A DNA stretch of 64,000 nt, taken from assembly GCF_009730915.1 (NCBI RefSeq), contig NC_052472.1, positions 19,188,382-19,252,381 of the forward strand. Reading direction: 5' to 3'. This stretch comes from Dioscorea cayenensis subsp. rotundata. Lineage: Eukaryota > Streptophyta > Magnoliopsida > Dioscoreales > Dioscoreaceae. The notes below the pieces were generated by a model, which made no database searches, had not been told where the DNA came from, and worked only from the letters and a program-made list of their open reading frames with translations. The translations under genes and the position numbers were made by a program. Of this stretch, positions 42,581 to 53,876 are shown one piece after another. The stretch's first letter is position 1; each line of letters opens with the position of its first letter.

Positions 42581-45500
42581 TTGCTGTTATTGCTGTTGCT
42601 TATCCTGCTGCTTCTTCTTCGTATTAAGTGCCATTTGAGAAGAACGAGATGGACGGAGGCCCATTGCCCGCACTTTCTCTTGATGATGAATGAACCCATG
42701 AAAATGGAGGAAGAGAAGCGGTACCTTTCCTATGGATCTCAGTCTAGGGAAATGCTCATCATATTGCTTGCAGTAGTTTGGAACTCGATCCTTATCTATC
42801 TTTTCCAAGCTTCTCACTTCTCTCATGACTTACTTGTATGATAGAAAGATGAATTTCGATGCTGTTTTAAGGTTCTTGGTTAGTTACCAGCATTGGATGT
42901 TTTAGTCCGTGATATGGTTTTTCCACAGAAGCGTTCAGGTGGTCATGCTCTTTGCTTCATTATTATCTCTCCGGGTTGACAGAGGAAAAGAAATGTTTGT
43001 GTGAAAGATTATTTTTGGAAGTTCATTAAAACATCATTCCTTATGAAGATATTTTCTTGGCTTGGATGATGGTAGCATGTAATGATGTGAGATGTCAAGA
43101 AAGAATGCCCTTGTACATGCATGCACAGAGAAGAGAAAAAAAGCTTTATTAAAATATACATGCATGCACAGAGAAGAGAAAGAAAGGTTTATAAAAATAT
43201 ATATACGCATGCATACGCCATGAGATAAAATTTTTAATTAAAAGAAATTTTGAGAAGCATGCATCATGTGTAAAAATAAATAAACAAGTAATAAATAAAG
43301 CCGGGTCCATCATCAACAGATGATGAATATGGGTTCTAGCTAAAATAATTTTTTTTTTTTATTATATGCAAGCATGATGAGGAATATGCATGCAAATTCA
43401 CGTGCAAATACAAATAAATAAATAAAAATATATGGGAAGGATGATGTTGTTTGTCAGCATTGTCAGGGGTTCATCCATGTATATATATATATATAAAGAG
43501 ATGAAATAAAATAAACCTAAAAAAAAAATCAATGAATAAAAATTAAAAGAAAGTGAGAACCATCCCATGAACCTGATGCCATCTTTGTGCGCAACATAAA
43601 CAAAGTCAAGGCCAAGCTTCTTTTTGATGAGATGGTAACAGACAATATCATGCCATTAAAAATGTTTCTCCACATTTTGTTAGTATCTGTGTATTCACTG
43701 GATAAGTCTAACGTTGCTCATCTCTTGTTGGACAAAGCTAGTGTTGTCGTTATATCACCTCAATGAACAATAAAAGGTTATTCTATTGCTAAAAGAGGGA
43801 TGTAAGCCAGCGTATGAATGGGTTGCTATGTTAGTAATCTTGTATGAACAGCAATGGTTGTGATCTTGCAGGAAATAGTCTCACTTGGCCAAGTCTTCAA
43901 CGTGATACTTTAAAATGAGGAAAAGCAACAAACTGCTCAAGCATGGAGAATATAATATGGCTTTGTGATTAAAATTCAAAAGCTAATGGATGACAATTTT
44001 CTCATTGGTGATGCTGATGTAATGCATATATGCATTTTTATTTATTTCAAATGTCTTTGTACTATGCATTAAAAAAAAAACGTTGTTTCAAGATAATTAA
44101 GGAACATGGGTTGTCTATTCTGATTTTGAAATATATATGTGCATGGTTGCTATGAGATTAATATGGTGAGCCATAAAAAAATAATAAAAAAATAAAAAAT
44201 GATGGAAAGCATGCGGTCAGGCCCACTATGAAAAAAGACCCATGCAAGTGAATGAGAAGCATCCATATTCACATGCATGTTTAAAAATAAAAATAAATAA
44301 AAATAAATAAAAATAATAATAATAATAATAATAAAGCGCCTACTGCAAGGAGATATGCATGGGAAGATATATAAAAAAAAAATTATTATTATGCACATGT
44401 TCATGGTAATAAATATATATAATAAAAAAAATATATGATGAAGCATGCATACGTGTATTATAAATAAAATAATAAAATAACATAAAAGAAGCATGCATAG
44501 TGGCATGAAGAAATAAAAATTGAATGAGAGACATTCATCCATGCGTGCATGAAATAAAACAATAAATAAATAAAAGAATTTGAGAAACATGCAATGAAAA
44601 GCATGCACGCACACGTGGAAAATATAAAGCATGAAGTAATAAGCATGCATATACTCACGTAGGGCCCACTATGGAGAGATATACATGAGAATTATTACAT
44701 GTATGCATGAGATGATACTGCATATTTGTTAAAATAGCATACAAACAAATAAAAGGTGGGAGATGATCCATTAGAATCATGTCATGCATGCATATGGGCA
44801 TGATATAAATTTTTTTTGCATGCACACCTTCATGAGATAAAATTGGGGAGCACGCATACCCATGGAAGAAGAGAAACAATGCATACTATATGCTTAGGTC
44901 CTTCTAAAAAAAATAATAATAAAACCCACTATGATAAGTGTGGGTTCAAATGAATAAATTTTAAAAAAAATATATATATGGAAATAATATGCAAGTAAAT
45001 GAATAGCAGAAAGATATGCAATGCGATGACAAGGCATAGGCAGTGGCGACTTATTTCGAGATGGCCAAAAAAAGAAAATAATAAATAATAAATAATGATA
45101 AATAAATAAAATAAAATTTATTATCTTGCCATCAGGCAGGCAACACAGTGGTAACGTGCAAGCAGCGGCAATGATATAAAATATGTGTATAAGTGATGTA
45201 ATAAATATATTTATATAATAAAATAACAAAATTTATAATTCACAAATCTTCTTGTCCCTTTACTTGTACTTTTGCCCTTAATCGGAGGTTTCTAAGATTT
45301 CTAATTTGGGGAGGTTTCTAAGATTTCTAATCTGGGGTAATTAATAATAGGGGCTTGTCCCTATTAGGAATGAAAGAACCCATGAAACAAATATGATATT
45401 TGTGCTTCGATATACTGTCTGATGTCTTTTTCATGATGTCAGACGCGTATTTTCGATCCCATAGATACCAATCCAAGATTGCCTCAATTCTGGCTCTGTT

Positions 45501-47863
45501 AGAAACATCGGTAGGATACCTAACAACAAGGTTACAGATATCCATTACATAAACTCAGAAACTCCAAAAGACAAAGAACGATAAAAAACAAAAGGAATGT
45601 ATTATACTGGTGGGGCCAAAAACCACCCAATGATAAAAAATCAGCCAACAAGAATGCTTGAAAACATGTCACTCTGGCTTGGTTCTCCAATTCAGCAGTA
45701 AACAGAAAGGCATCACCCAGATTTCTTCCCTTGCTTATTTCAGCACATTAACCAATCACAATTTTATACAATGGTAGGAGACATTGATGACCACATGAAT
45801 CATTAAAACATTATTAATTTGATCCTGAAAATTCCTAAAGAGAGGGATTATTTCCACATCTAAATCTGCAAGAGGGACTATTTCCATAGCTAAATCTACA
45901 AGACATCCAAATTCATGCAAGATCATATTCTAGTTCTTGCCACGAATGCCATTAAAATCAATTTATGTATCAATGTCAAGCTTCATAGTTTGCAAGCTTG
46001 CAATCATAATTATTATAATAATCTTTTAAACAAAAGATGAAAAAAGAACCAATTAAGACAAGGACATCTCAAATGCAAAATTACCAGTTGTCCGGAACTC
46101 CTGGGAATGTACAAACCAGGTACCTCAGAATTGCATGACTGTTCATAAACAATGGAATACAAGGAATAATAAAGTCAGCATCACAACTAACACAGCAGAA
46201 ATAAAAAAAAAAAAAAAATCTTCTACAGAAGTCAACCAGTGTGTATTGATTTAAAACTATCAACAAAATAAGAATGAAACATCAAGGAATGATCACAATA
46301 CCCAATTTCTTCTTAATGACAATAGTGAAATCATAAATGAATTGTTTTGAAAGCTTTAACTTTCAATTAGATGAACAAAACAGAAGGCAACAAAAATCAA
46401 AAGAAAACTTGGAATTACCTCTCAAACAGCTTAAACCTTCCATCAACAATAGCCGGAACTTGTCTCATCGGATTTATTTCTGCAAAAGCACAGCACAATC
46501 AACAAACAATATTTCCCTGAAAACAAGACAAAAATTTGATCTTTTTGGATAAGCAAGATAGAGGGATCCAATTCCACAAATTTCAATACGTTTCCAAACA
46601 ACTTTCACGGTTTCTACAAACATCTCAAGAGATTAAAACCTCAACAAAGAATTCAAACAAAAAAAGAAAAAAAAGAAAGGAATTTAACAATCAAAGACCT
46701 TGGAATTCGGGACTTCGTTGCTGGGCCTTGGCAAGATCAATCCTCACCTCCTCGAAATCAATCCGGTTCATCCTAAAATCCAAATCAACAGACCCTAACT
46801 CAGCTCAACAAAATCACACTAGTAAGGCAAATTCCTTGAAAATTATGAACAAAAATCACTAAAATAACAAACTAAACATAAAAGCCAGATGACGAATTCG
46901 AAAATTTTCAATAATTACTTGCAAAATATTATGATCGCACGCGATGGCTGCGACATCCGATCGGTGTACACCTTGAGCTTCATCACACACACACACACTC
47001 TCTCTCTCTCTTTCCAGTCTGCTACAAAACCACCAGTTCTGTTTTATTATGTAGGAATTATTTTTACAGATATACCCCCTAAAAAATTCAAAATTACACA
47101 ATATCTTTACCATTGTTGATGTACTGTCCACCTTAGAAAAAAATAACACAAAACTGAGATTTTTTATTCTCCTCACTAAATTACTTTGAGCTAATTATTT
47201 ATTTTTTATTCTTTTAAGAAGTACGAATTACTCATTTCAACCATTATGGTAAAGGGAGCTTATCTCTCTTTGTAAGGGAAAGAATTATCACCTTTGAACA
47301 TTGGATTTTTTTTTTTAGTATTTTTTAAGTTTATAAATAAAATAGGTATATAGATAAAAAAAATATTTTTAAAATATATACTTGTTTCATAAATAGCTAT
47401 ACATGAAAATGAAATATATATATATATATGTATATAACATATTTATTTTATACCATTTGATAATCCATAGTAAACAATAAAATCAGTTTTTTTAATAATG
47501 TGGATAAGTCATTAATCTCAACCGTTGTGGGAGATAATAGTACTCTAGATGTGAACATATTTAAGAAAATCTTTTTTATTTGGAACTTGTTTGTCAAAAG
47601 CCATCTATACATGAATTAAAAATTTGTTTTAGTAGAGACTTATTGTGAACTGATGCACCTATGGCTACTCCTAGTAGTGATATTAAAAAATTTGAACATC
47701 TTCCCCTGTTTTGGACCTAAGTATCTTTTGAAATGCTCCATTGAGTGCTTGTTGGTGCCATTTATCTTTAAGAATCTAAACATCTTCTTTTGTCTTTGTT
47801 TGATACAACAGTATCATACCATCATCAATAATACATTGCAAGAAATTAATTTGACAGAAAATG

Positions 47864-50000
47864 TTAAAGCTTTGATGGAAGTTTGCCTTCTGTGAAGGAT
47901 GTCATAATCTTCTCACTCACTGATGATCTTTGTCTTTGCAACTTCGCTTTAAGTCTATCAAGGACTGCATGTAGTTCTTCAAAATGAGGACTTGTTGCAG
48001 CTTTCACATTTCCAACTCATTCCAGAATTCTTCCATGGCGGTCTAATATTCTCTCATGATCTTTCTCATCCAAAATCTGGGTCAAAAATTGGAGGAAAAC
48101 AAAACAAATTTATCAAACAGAATAAAAGCCTTTATCAAAATTTTGACAGGCATCACAGAAAGATGTATGCAACTCTAAAAATGTAACACTGGCACAGAAA
48201 AATAGCTTGGATAAGATCAACTTGATTTGATCAAGGACATGATAACTTATGGAAAGTGAAGCAGGATAAAAAGTCATCTAACATCTAGAGGTTGGACTAG
48301 TCTGGTTGATTGTATTGATAAAAGAAGTAATAAATTTCATAAGCAATGTACAACTAAAACGCAATCCAAAACTGCTTTTTAAGTGTGGCATTACGGAATG
48401 CAAATCAAATTATCTCATGAGGTCTAAATGATAAGTGAATGCTTGAAGTTATTGTGTTAAGTAAACTAACGTCCAGTTGCATTATCTCACAAACAAGACT
48501 GAGATCTGCAATAGATGGCTGAGAACTACCTAGCAAAAATTTTGCATTTCCTTTGAGCCAAATTGTCTCAATTTTTGCAAGAGATGAGCCCAAAATTTTC
48601 TCAGCTTCCTTTGCTGCTTTTGGATTCAATGGAAGGCCAAGTGCTGGTCCTGTTATGCTGTTCACAATGAGGGATGCTGCAAATCAATATAGAGAAACTT
48701 ATAAGCCCTCAAAGACATCAGATCCTGTCATAAACAGGAAAATTTCGGTTAATGCGCAAAGCACAATATTTATCATGTAGCCTCACACAAGGAAAAGTAA
48801 TACATGTACAGATTGTCAGTTATCAGTTATTTCACTTGACAAATATTATAGCACCTGCTCCAAGCCTTAGGTTTGTATGGTGCCAATCTAAGATTGCATC
48901 AACTTTAGCTCTGATAGAAAGATCAGCAGAGTACCTAACAAAAAGGAGAAAGGATACAAAAATCTATCAAATCGAGTTCCAAAATGCGGAAGAAGGGTAT
49001 AGTGATAAACACACACACAAGGATTATATTTAAAAAAGATTATCCTTTGTACAAAGTTAACCAACAAGATGCTCCAAAACATCTCGCTTTGGCTCTTCGC
49101 TCCAATTAATTAACAGGTTAACCAAAGGCATTGATCATCGTTGTTTTCTTGCTTGTTTTACAATAAAATGGGGACCATTTTCATACAAAAAACCACACTC
49201 ACACACATAACTGCATATATATATATATCATCACAACATTCTTGATCAGTTCTCTCAGACACGAGTTCTGTTAAACATTCATTGAAAGATGAATTTGTTG
49301 ACCTTACGAAGGATGACATGAAATCAGATTATTCATCATTCTCGACATGCATTTGCAGCCATAACGAGTACAGCTTACATTAATAAAATGGGAAAATTAA
49401 CCAATTTAAAATAAAACTCCAGGGAAAACGCAATATTACCAGCTGTTTGAGACTCCAGGGAATGCACAAGCCAAATATTTCAGGATTGCATGGCTGCCCA
49501 TAAATAATTGCAAATACATAATGATAAAGTCAGAATAAGAACTAACAAAAGAATATGGAGAAAACAAATTTTAAAAATTCAATTACAATGTGCAATGACT
49601 TTGAAATCAATGATTGTATAAGCCTTAATTGTCAATAAAATGGACAAAAAGAAGTGAATTCAAATGAAGAAAAATATGGATTACCTCTCAAACAGCTTAA
49701 ACCTTCCATCAACAATTGCCAGAACTTGTCTCATTGGATTTATTTCTGCAAAAGCAGTGCACAACCATCAATTTATATTTTTACTGAAATAAAATTTAAA
49801 AAAATTTGATTTTTCTAGAGGATAATGATCCAATTGACAGACTTCAAAACTTCAGCAACAAATATGAAGATTGAAATGAAATTTCTCATGAACTACAAAT
49901 CTGGAGAAGGATTTCCAAGCAAATACCTTAGAATTGGGGATTTCTATGATGGCCTTTGGAGAGATCCATCCTCATCTCCTCAAAATCAATCCCATTCACC
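47864..50000 (-). pseudogene. GSTT-D: theta-class GST pseudogene lacking exon 1
   Basis: Six minus-strand exons: exon 2 49927-50000 (NGIDFEEMRMDLSKGHHRN, then TAA), exon 3 49685-49745 (PAIVDGRFKLFES), exon 4 49440-49493 (HAILKYLACAFPGVSNSW), exon 5 48855-48934 (IRAKVDAILDWHHTNLRLGA), exon 6 48471-48676 (ITGPALGLPLNPKAAKEAEK; GNAKFLLGSSQPSIADLSLV) and exon 7 47864-48076. Exons 3-6 are undamaged. Exon 2 ends with a stop in place of a glutamine codon, and exon 7 has TGA where copy B has a tryptophan codon (ILEWVGN). Exon 1 was removed by a deletion whose junction is at about 50032; copy B keeps about 485 bp there. The C-terminus still encodes KLPSKL, a PTS1-type peroxisomal signal. This copy is the closest in sequence to GSTT-B. 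Confidence 0.92.
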
Positions 50001-50998
50001 CTAAAAAGAGAATATATATTTGAAGAAAAATAAGCAAAGATTATCCTAGTTAACATTTAAAGCGCAGATAATAAAAAAATATGTCTAATTAACAGACCTC
50101 TTATATCCCTTGAACACTTAGTGCTTCACTCCGCAGAGTAGTACTTATGAAAATGCCACAACAACAATGGAGGCAAGATTTGTGTTTAGGTTCATGATCC
50201 TCAGCATTCAAACGAAGGATCCTTTTTGTAATTGCCACATCCATGTAAATATATGGGATTGTGTGCATGCTTTGAAGCATATTAATTAAGAGCCAGAACA
50301 ATAGATATATAGATTTATCTCCCATGTAAAATCACGGTTGATATATGGTTGTATGCCACTGCATGAGAAGTAGAATTTTTATAACTTGACCATGTAAAGG
50401 AACATAATAATTAATTACATTAATAATAAGAATTAATTAAATAGAAGATAGACCCATACCTTTGTACTGTATTATATTGTTGGCATGCAGATCATATTTA
50501 TTGCAGGAAATTGCCAACTCGCTCAAATTGCCATTCTCTTAGAAAAGGTAATTCATAGAACCACATGGGACACATCTCAAGTATTCTTGATGAGGTAGTC
50601 AAGAAAAATTAAGGTGAACTTGCGGAAAGCATAGAAACTAGTTGAAGAATTGAGGAACCAGGATTACTTCTGCAGAAGCTTTGTCAAGTATATACTCACT
50701 AAAAACTTTCACTAACACTAGAAGATCAAGCACATTGATATGTTCGACTTATATATAATATACTCTATTAAAACTATCATTAACATAAGAGAGTACATGT
50801 ATACACTGCATAACATTTCATAAAAAATTAAAATTATATTCTCAAAAGATTTCTCATGGCATACAGTTTATGCATATAATTAATACAAGTAAGCAGTAAA
50901 ATGTTAAACTCCAGACAACCTCCTATCACCAACTAGCTCTTGTAATACTTAAATGGATTGTAATCTTTTATTTTGGCCTCCAAGAAGACAAGGTAACA
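50001..50998. other. Spacer between GSTT-D and RLP2
   Basis: Paralogous to the GSTT-B/RLP1 spacer, with small deletions. No gene was recognised. The deletion junction that removed GSTT-D exon 1 is near 50032. Confidence 0.5.
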
Positions 50999-53791
50999 CT
51001 ATTCACTGGCAAGGCCACATTTTCTCTTCATTTTTTTTTTTAGATTTACAGCAACAAGAACATAGATCTTGTCATAAATATGATCAACAAATCGAAAATA
51101 AGCATACCTCCAGCTCTTTTTCATTATCAATGCACCAGAAATTGCCCAAAACCCAAATATGAATCCCAGAGACATGCTCAAATAAAACCATATGGCCTCC
51201 AAGTTGTTGTCATCTTCATTGTTTGGCAACCCGGGTGGTTGCAATGTTGCTTCAATCTCACACTTTGTATTTAATGGAACACCACATAGGCCTCGGTTGC
51301 CAATGTAAATAGATGGATCTAGAAGTACTTGAAATTGACCACCATATGGAATTTCCCCATAGAAATTGTTGTACGATAAATTCAGATGATTCAATGATGT
51401 TAAGTTGGTCATTGTTGGAGGAATAACACCTGAAAGATTATTCACTGATAAATCAAGAACTTCCAACCACCTGAGCTCTCCAATTTTTTCTGAAAGTTGT
51501 CCTGATAATTGATTTCTAGATAAATTCAAGCTCTGCAGAAATAAAAGGTGCGCTAGTTCTTCAGGTATCTTCCCTGACAACATATTATTTGAGAGGTCAA
51601 TGCAAATAAATAATGATGGTATTCTCCCTTCCAACTGAAATTCTCTTCCTTTCATATTTATCTCAATATTGTTCACATAACCATTTATGCTTGACCAAAT
51701 GAATCCAAGATTATCAGTTTTCATCGCACTAAAGTTGCCAAAACTATATGGTATGGCACCTGATAGATGGTTATTTGAAACATCAATGACATGAAGATAT
51801 GTGAGGTTTCCCAATTGTGGAGGAATAGTTCCAGTAAGCATATTGTATCGAAGCTCAAGTGTCTCTAGTGCCTGCAAATTTTCTCCAAACCATACTGGTA
51901 TACTTCCACTAATTTTATTATTTCCAAGATCTAAAGTTTTCAATGATGTACAATTTTTAAAGGATGATGGGAGCTCTCCAAAAAAATCATTATTGCTCAA
52001 ATGCAAAACTAACAAAATTGTGGAGAAGATAGATGCGGGAATTATTCCATGTAGATTGTTATAAGACAAATCCATTATTATCAAAGAATGATTCCAGCAA
52101 TCAGGAACTACTCCTTCAATCATATTCTTCGAGAGGTCAAGGACTTGCAAATAATTTAGTTCACATAATGAGCTAGGTATACTTCCTGTTATTTTGTTTG
52201 AAGAAATATACAACTCAGACAAACTTAGCAGTATAAAGCTTGTATTGGAGAAACTAGATCTTGAGAATAAGCCCTGCGCCTGATCCGAATATGCTAGATT
52301 TGATGAAAAATGTGGCAACTGTCCTTCCAAATAATTATGACTTAAATCCAAAATTTCAAGATTGGTTAATTTTGATGAACCTGCTGGTATTTTGCCTTTA
52401 ATTTCATTGTGTGATAAATCTATGCGTCCAATGTCCAAAGAGAAGTTCCAAAACCATAGTGGTAGCGCATCAACAATACTTGCATTTGACATTTCAAGTG
52501 AAGACAAAATTTTCAAATTCTGAAGCCATGATGGAAACTTTGGGCCCACTTTGCAATAGTTCATATTCAAATATTTTAGTTTAGGTGGAGGAACCCAATC
52601 GGCTCTCACTGCTATATTATTATAAGATAGGACCAACGTGTCCAGCTCCGGTAATAATTGTCCCAAATATTTTGGAATAGTTCCATTAAAATTATTAGAA
52701 GAAAGATCAAGAGCCTTAAGAGACTTAAGGTTCCACAACCAACTTGGCAATGGCCCACTGAGTGATGCATTACTCCAATATAACTCCTCTAAACTGTTTT
52801 TCAAGCACCCGGAAAATATTTCTCCCAATCTATTAAGATCACCAGAGAAATATTTATTTTCCGAGAGATATAGTTTGGTCAAGTTACAGAGTTTCCCCAA
52901 AGTAGTTGGTAGTTCAACACTTAGGACACCATTATATGAGAGATCAAGGACCCTAAGAGAAGTAAGTTTCCCAATATTAGAAGGGATAAGGTCTTGAATA
53001 TTATTACCTTGAAGATTAAGATACTCAAGGCCACTCGATTTGAACAACCATTGAGGCATGGTAGAGTTAATGCCATTGTAGGAAAGATCAAGGAATCGAA
53101 GATTTGTAAAGTTAATTTCAACACCAAGTGAAAGAGGGATGTGAAGCTCACAATCATATAAGTTTATCTCAGATATCAAAGGAAGGGTGTTTAGTGATTT
53201 GAGCACATTTTTTGCCTCGGAAAGATTCACACCATTCAAATTCAAACATTGAAGAGAAGAAAGATTTGTGAGCCAATGGCTTCCAACCATATCAACAGAA
53301 TTATATGAAAGATCAAGGTACTGCAAGCGAGACAGATTACCAAGTTGGTGTGGGACACGCCCAATGAAGCCAGCAGAAGAAAGGTCAAGATATTGAAGAC
53401 TCACCAGTGAACCCAGAAAAGTTGGAATTCTAGTATATTTAAAATAGTTCTCACTAAGATCCAAATATCTTAAGTGATTCAAAACAAGCAAAGAAGGCCG
53501 GATCTCACCTTCCAAAGACCCATTGCCACCATACCTGCGGAGATCAAGCCTTATAACATGGCCAGTGTAGTTGTGGCAATGCACGCCGGTCCAAGAGCAA
53601 CAGTCCAAGCCAATCCAAGAAGAGAGACGTCCATTGGGATCTTTAAGGCCATTTTTGAAATCAACAAGTGCCTTCCTTTCTACTTCTCTGCAAATGGAAC
53701 CACCACCACAATTGCAAAAGCCAGCAAGTTCCAAGCAGAGAAGGCAAAACAGTAGTAGAGCTAATTGAAAATGTTTCTTCATCACTCCCAT
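50999..53791 (-). CDS. RLP2: LRR receptor-like protein (no kinase)
   Basis: Intact intronless frame of about 930 codons, very similar to RLP1 along its whole length: signal peptide (MKKHFQLALLLFCLLCLELA), LRRNT_2 cap (DCCSWTGVHCHNYTG), leucine-rich repeats, island-like segment (NIEINMKGREFQLEGRIPSL), C-cap (GNRGLCGVPLNTKC), acidic juxtamembrane stretch, transmembrane segment with GFIFG and a 40-residue tail without kinase. It lacks one repeat of about 23 residues that RLP1 has (after LKALDLS, the piece containing FYGSLLPLRLPSLQALYLYS) and a few residues near SYNSVDMVGSHW. The reading frame extends upstream to a TTG at 53812, which aligns with the RLP1 ATG; I place the start at the ATG at 53791 (MGVMKKHF), or it may be 53782. 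The function is inferred to be ligand perception at the plasma membrane with SOBIR1/BAK1-type partners. Confidence 0.95.
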   Translation of the reverse strand: MGVMKKHFQLALLLFCLLCLELAGFCNCGGGSICREVERKALVDFKNGLKDPNGRLSSWIGLDCCSWTGVHCHNYTGHVIRLDLRRYGGNGSLEGEIRPSLLVLNHLRYLDLSENYFKYTRIPTFLGSLVSLQYLDLSSAGFIGRVPHQLGNLSRLQYLDLSYNSVDMVGSHWLTNLSSLQCLNLNGVNLSEAKNVLKSLNTLPLISEINLYDCELHIPLSLGVEINFTNLRFLDLSYNGINSTMPQWLFKSSGLEYLNLQGNNIQDLIPSNIGKLTSLRVLDLSYNGVLSVELPTTLGKLCNLTKLYLSENKYFSGDLNRLGEIFSGCLKNSLEELYWSNASLSGPLPSWLWNLKSLKALDLSSNNFNGTIPKYLGQLLPELDTLVLSYNNIAVRADWVPPPKLKYLNMNYCKVGPKFPSWLQNLKILSSLEMSNASIVDALPLWFWNFSLDIGRIDLSHNEIKGKIPAGSSKLTNLEILDLSHNYLEGQLPHFSSNLAYSDQAQGLFSRSSFSNTSFILLSLSELYISSNKITGSIPSSLCELNYLQVLDLSKNMIEGVVPDCWNHSLIIMDLSYNNLHGIIPASIFSTILLVLHLSNNDFFGELPSSFKNCTSLKTLDLGNNKISGSIPVWFGENLQALETLELRYNMLTGTIPPQLGNLTYLHVIDVSNNHLSGAIPYSFGNFSAMKTDNLGFIWSSINGYVNNIEINMKGREFQLEGRIPSLFICIDLSNNMLSGKIPEELAHLLFLQSLNLSRNQLSGQLSEKIGELRWLEVLDLSVNNLSGVIPPTMTNLTSLNHLNLSYNNFYGEIPYGGQFQVLLDPSIYIGNRGLCGVPLNTKCEIEATLQPPGLPNNEDDNNLEAIWFYLSMSLGFIFGFWAISGALIMKKSWRYAYFRFVDHIYDKIYVLVAVNLKKKMKRKCGLASE

Positions 53792-53859
53792 TCTAAGCAA
53801 TTGTCTTTTCAAAGATATGTGTAATAATTTTTCTGGTTCCCCCTCTCTCGCATTATTTC

Positions 53860-53876
53860 TTTATATATATATATAA
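53860..53876 (-). promoter_or_regulatory. Putative TATA box of RLP2
   Basis: A TTTATATATATATATAAAG-like run lies about 70 bases before the RLP2 start. It aligns with the RLP1 TATA-like box but has expanded into a TA microsatellite, which might change promoter strength. No expression evidence is available. Confidence 0.4.

Larger units (their letters stand above)
40967..45463. mobile_element. 4.5-kb non-coding insertion in GSTT-C exon 5, possibly a long solo LTR
   Basis: Comparison with exon 5 of GSTT-A (8672-8751) and GSTT-D (48855-48934) places the left junction after GATGC (40962-40966) and the right junction before GATAC (45464-45468), a possible 5-bp target duplication with one mismatch. 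The insert starts TGTTTATGTC and ends CGATCCCATA. A 5-bp duplication and a TG start point to an LTR-retrotransposon product such as a very long solo LTR or a LARD, but I see no two LTRs, no gag/pol and no clear CA end. It contains the 51-bp minisatellite, CG-rich repeats at 42424-42560 and a CATGCA-rich second half. It contains no convincing gene. Confidence 0.6.
39061..46983 (-). pseudogene. GSTT-C: theta-class GST gene split by a 4.5-kb insertion in exon 5
   Basis: Seven minus-strand exons with consensus splice sites: 46919-46983 (MKLKVYTDRMSQPSRAIIIF), 46699-46772, 46419-46479, 46085-46138 (HAILRYLVCTFPGVPDNW), exon 5 in two parts (45469-45519 and 40938-40966), 40140-40345 (APIFGLPLNLEAAKEAEKIL; SKFLLGNCQPSIADLSLVYE) and 39061-39201. 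Summed without the insertion they give 681 bases, 226 codons plus stop, with no internal stop or frameshift. The catalytic serine of the theta class (MSQPSRA, about residue 11) is present. Compared with copies B and D the C-terminus is shortened (VHVVRSKREITQ) and lacks the SKL peroxisomal signal. Exon 5 is cut between ILDW and HHSNLRRG. Intron 6 carries a MITE. Unless the insertion is removed from the transcript, no full enzyme can be made. Confidence 0.92.

Noticed and set aside
44150..44879. Minus-strand ORFs rich in Phe, Ile, Tyr and His
   Set aside because: Composition follows from A/T runs and CATGCA repeats; no domain, inside the non-coding insertion.
40967..45463. Two-LTR retrotransposon in GSTT-C
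   Set aside because: I could not find a long direct repeat between the two ends, nor gag/pol motifs; only a solo-LTR or LARD-like interpretation remains possible.
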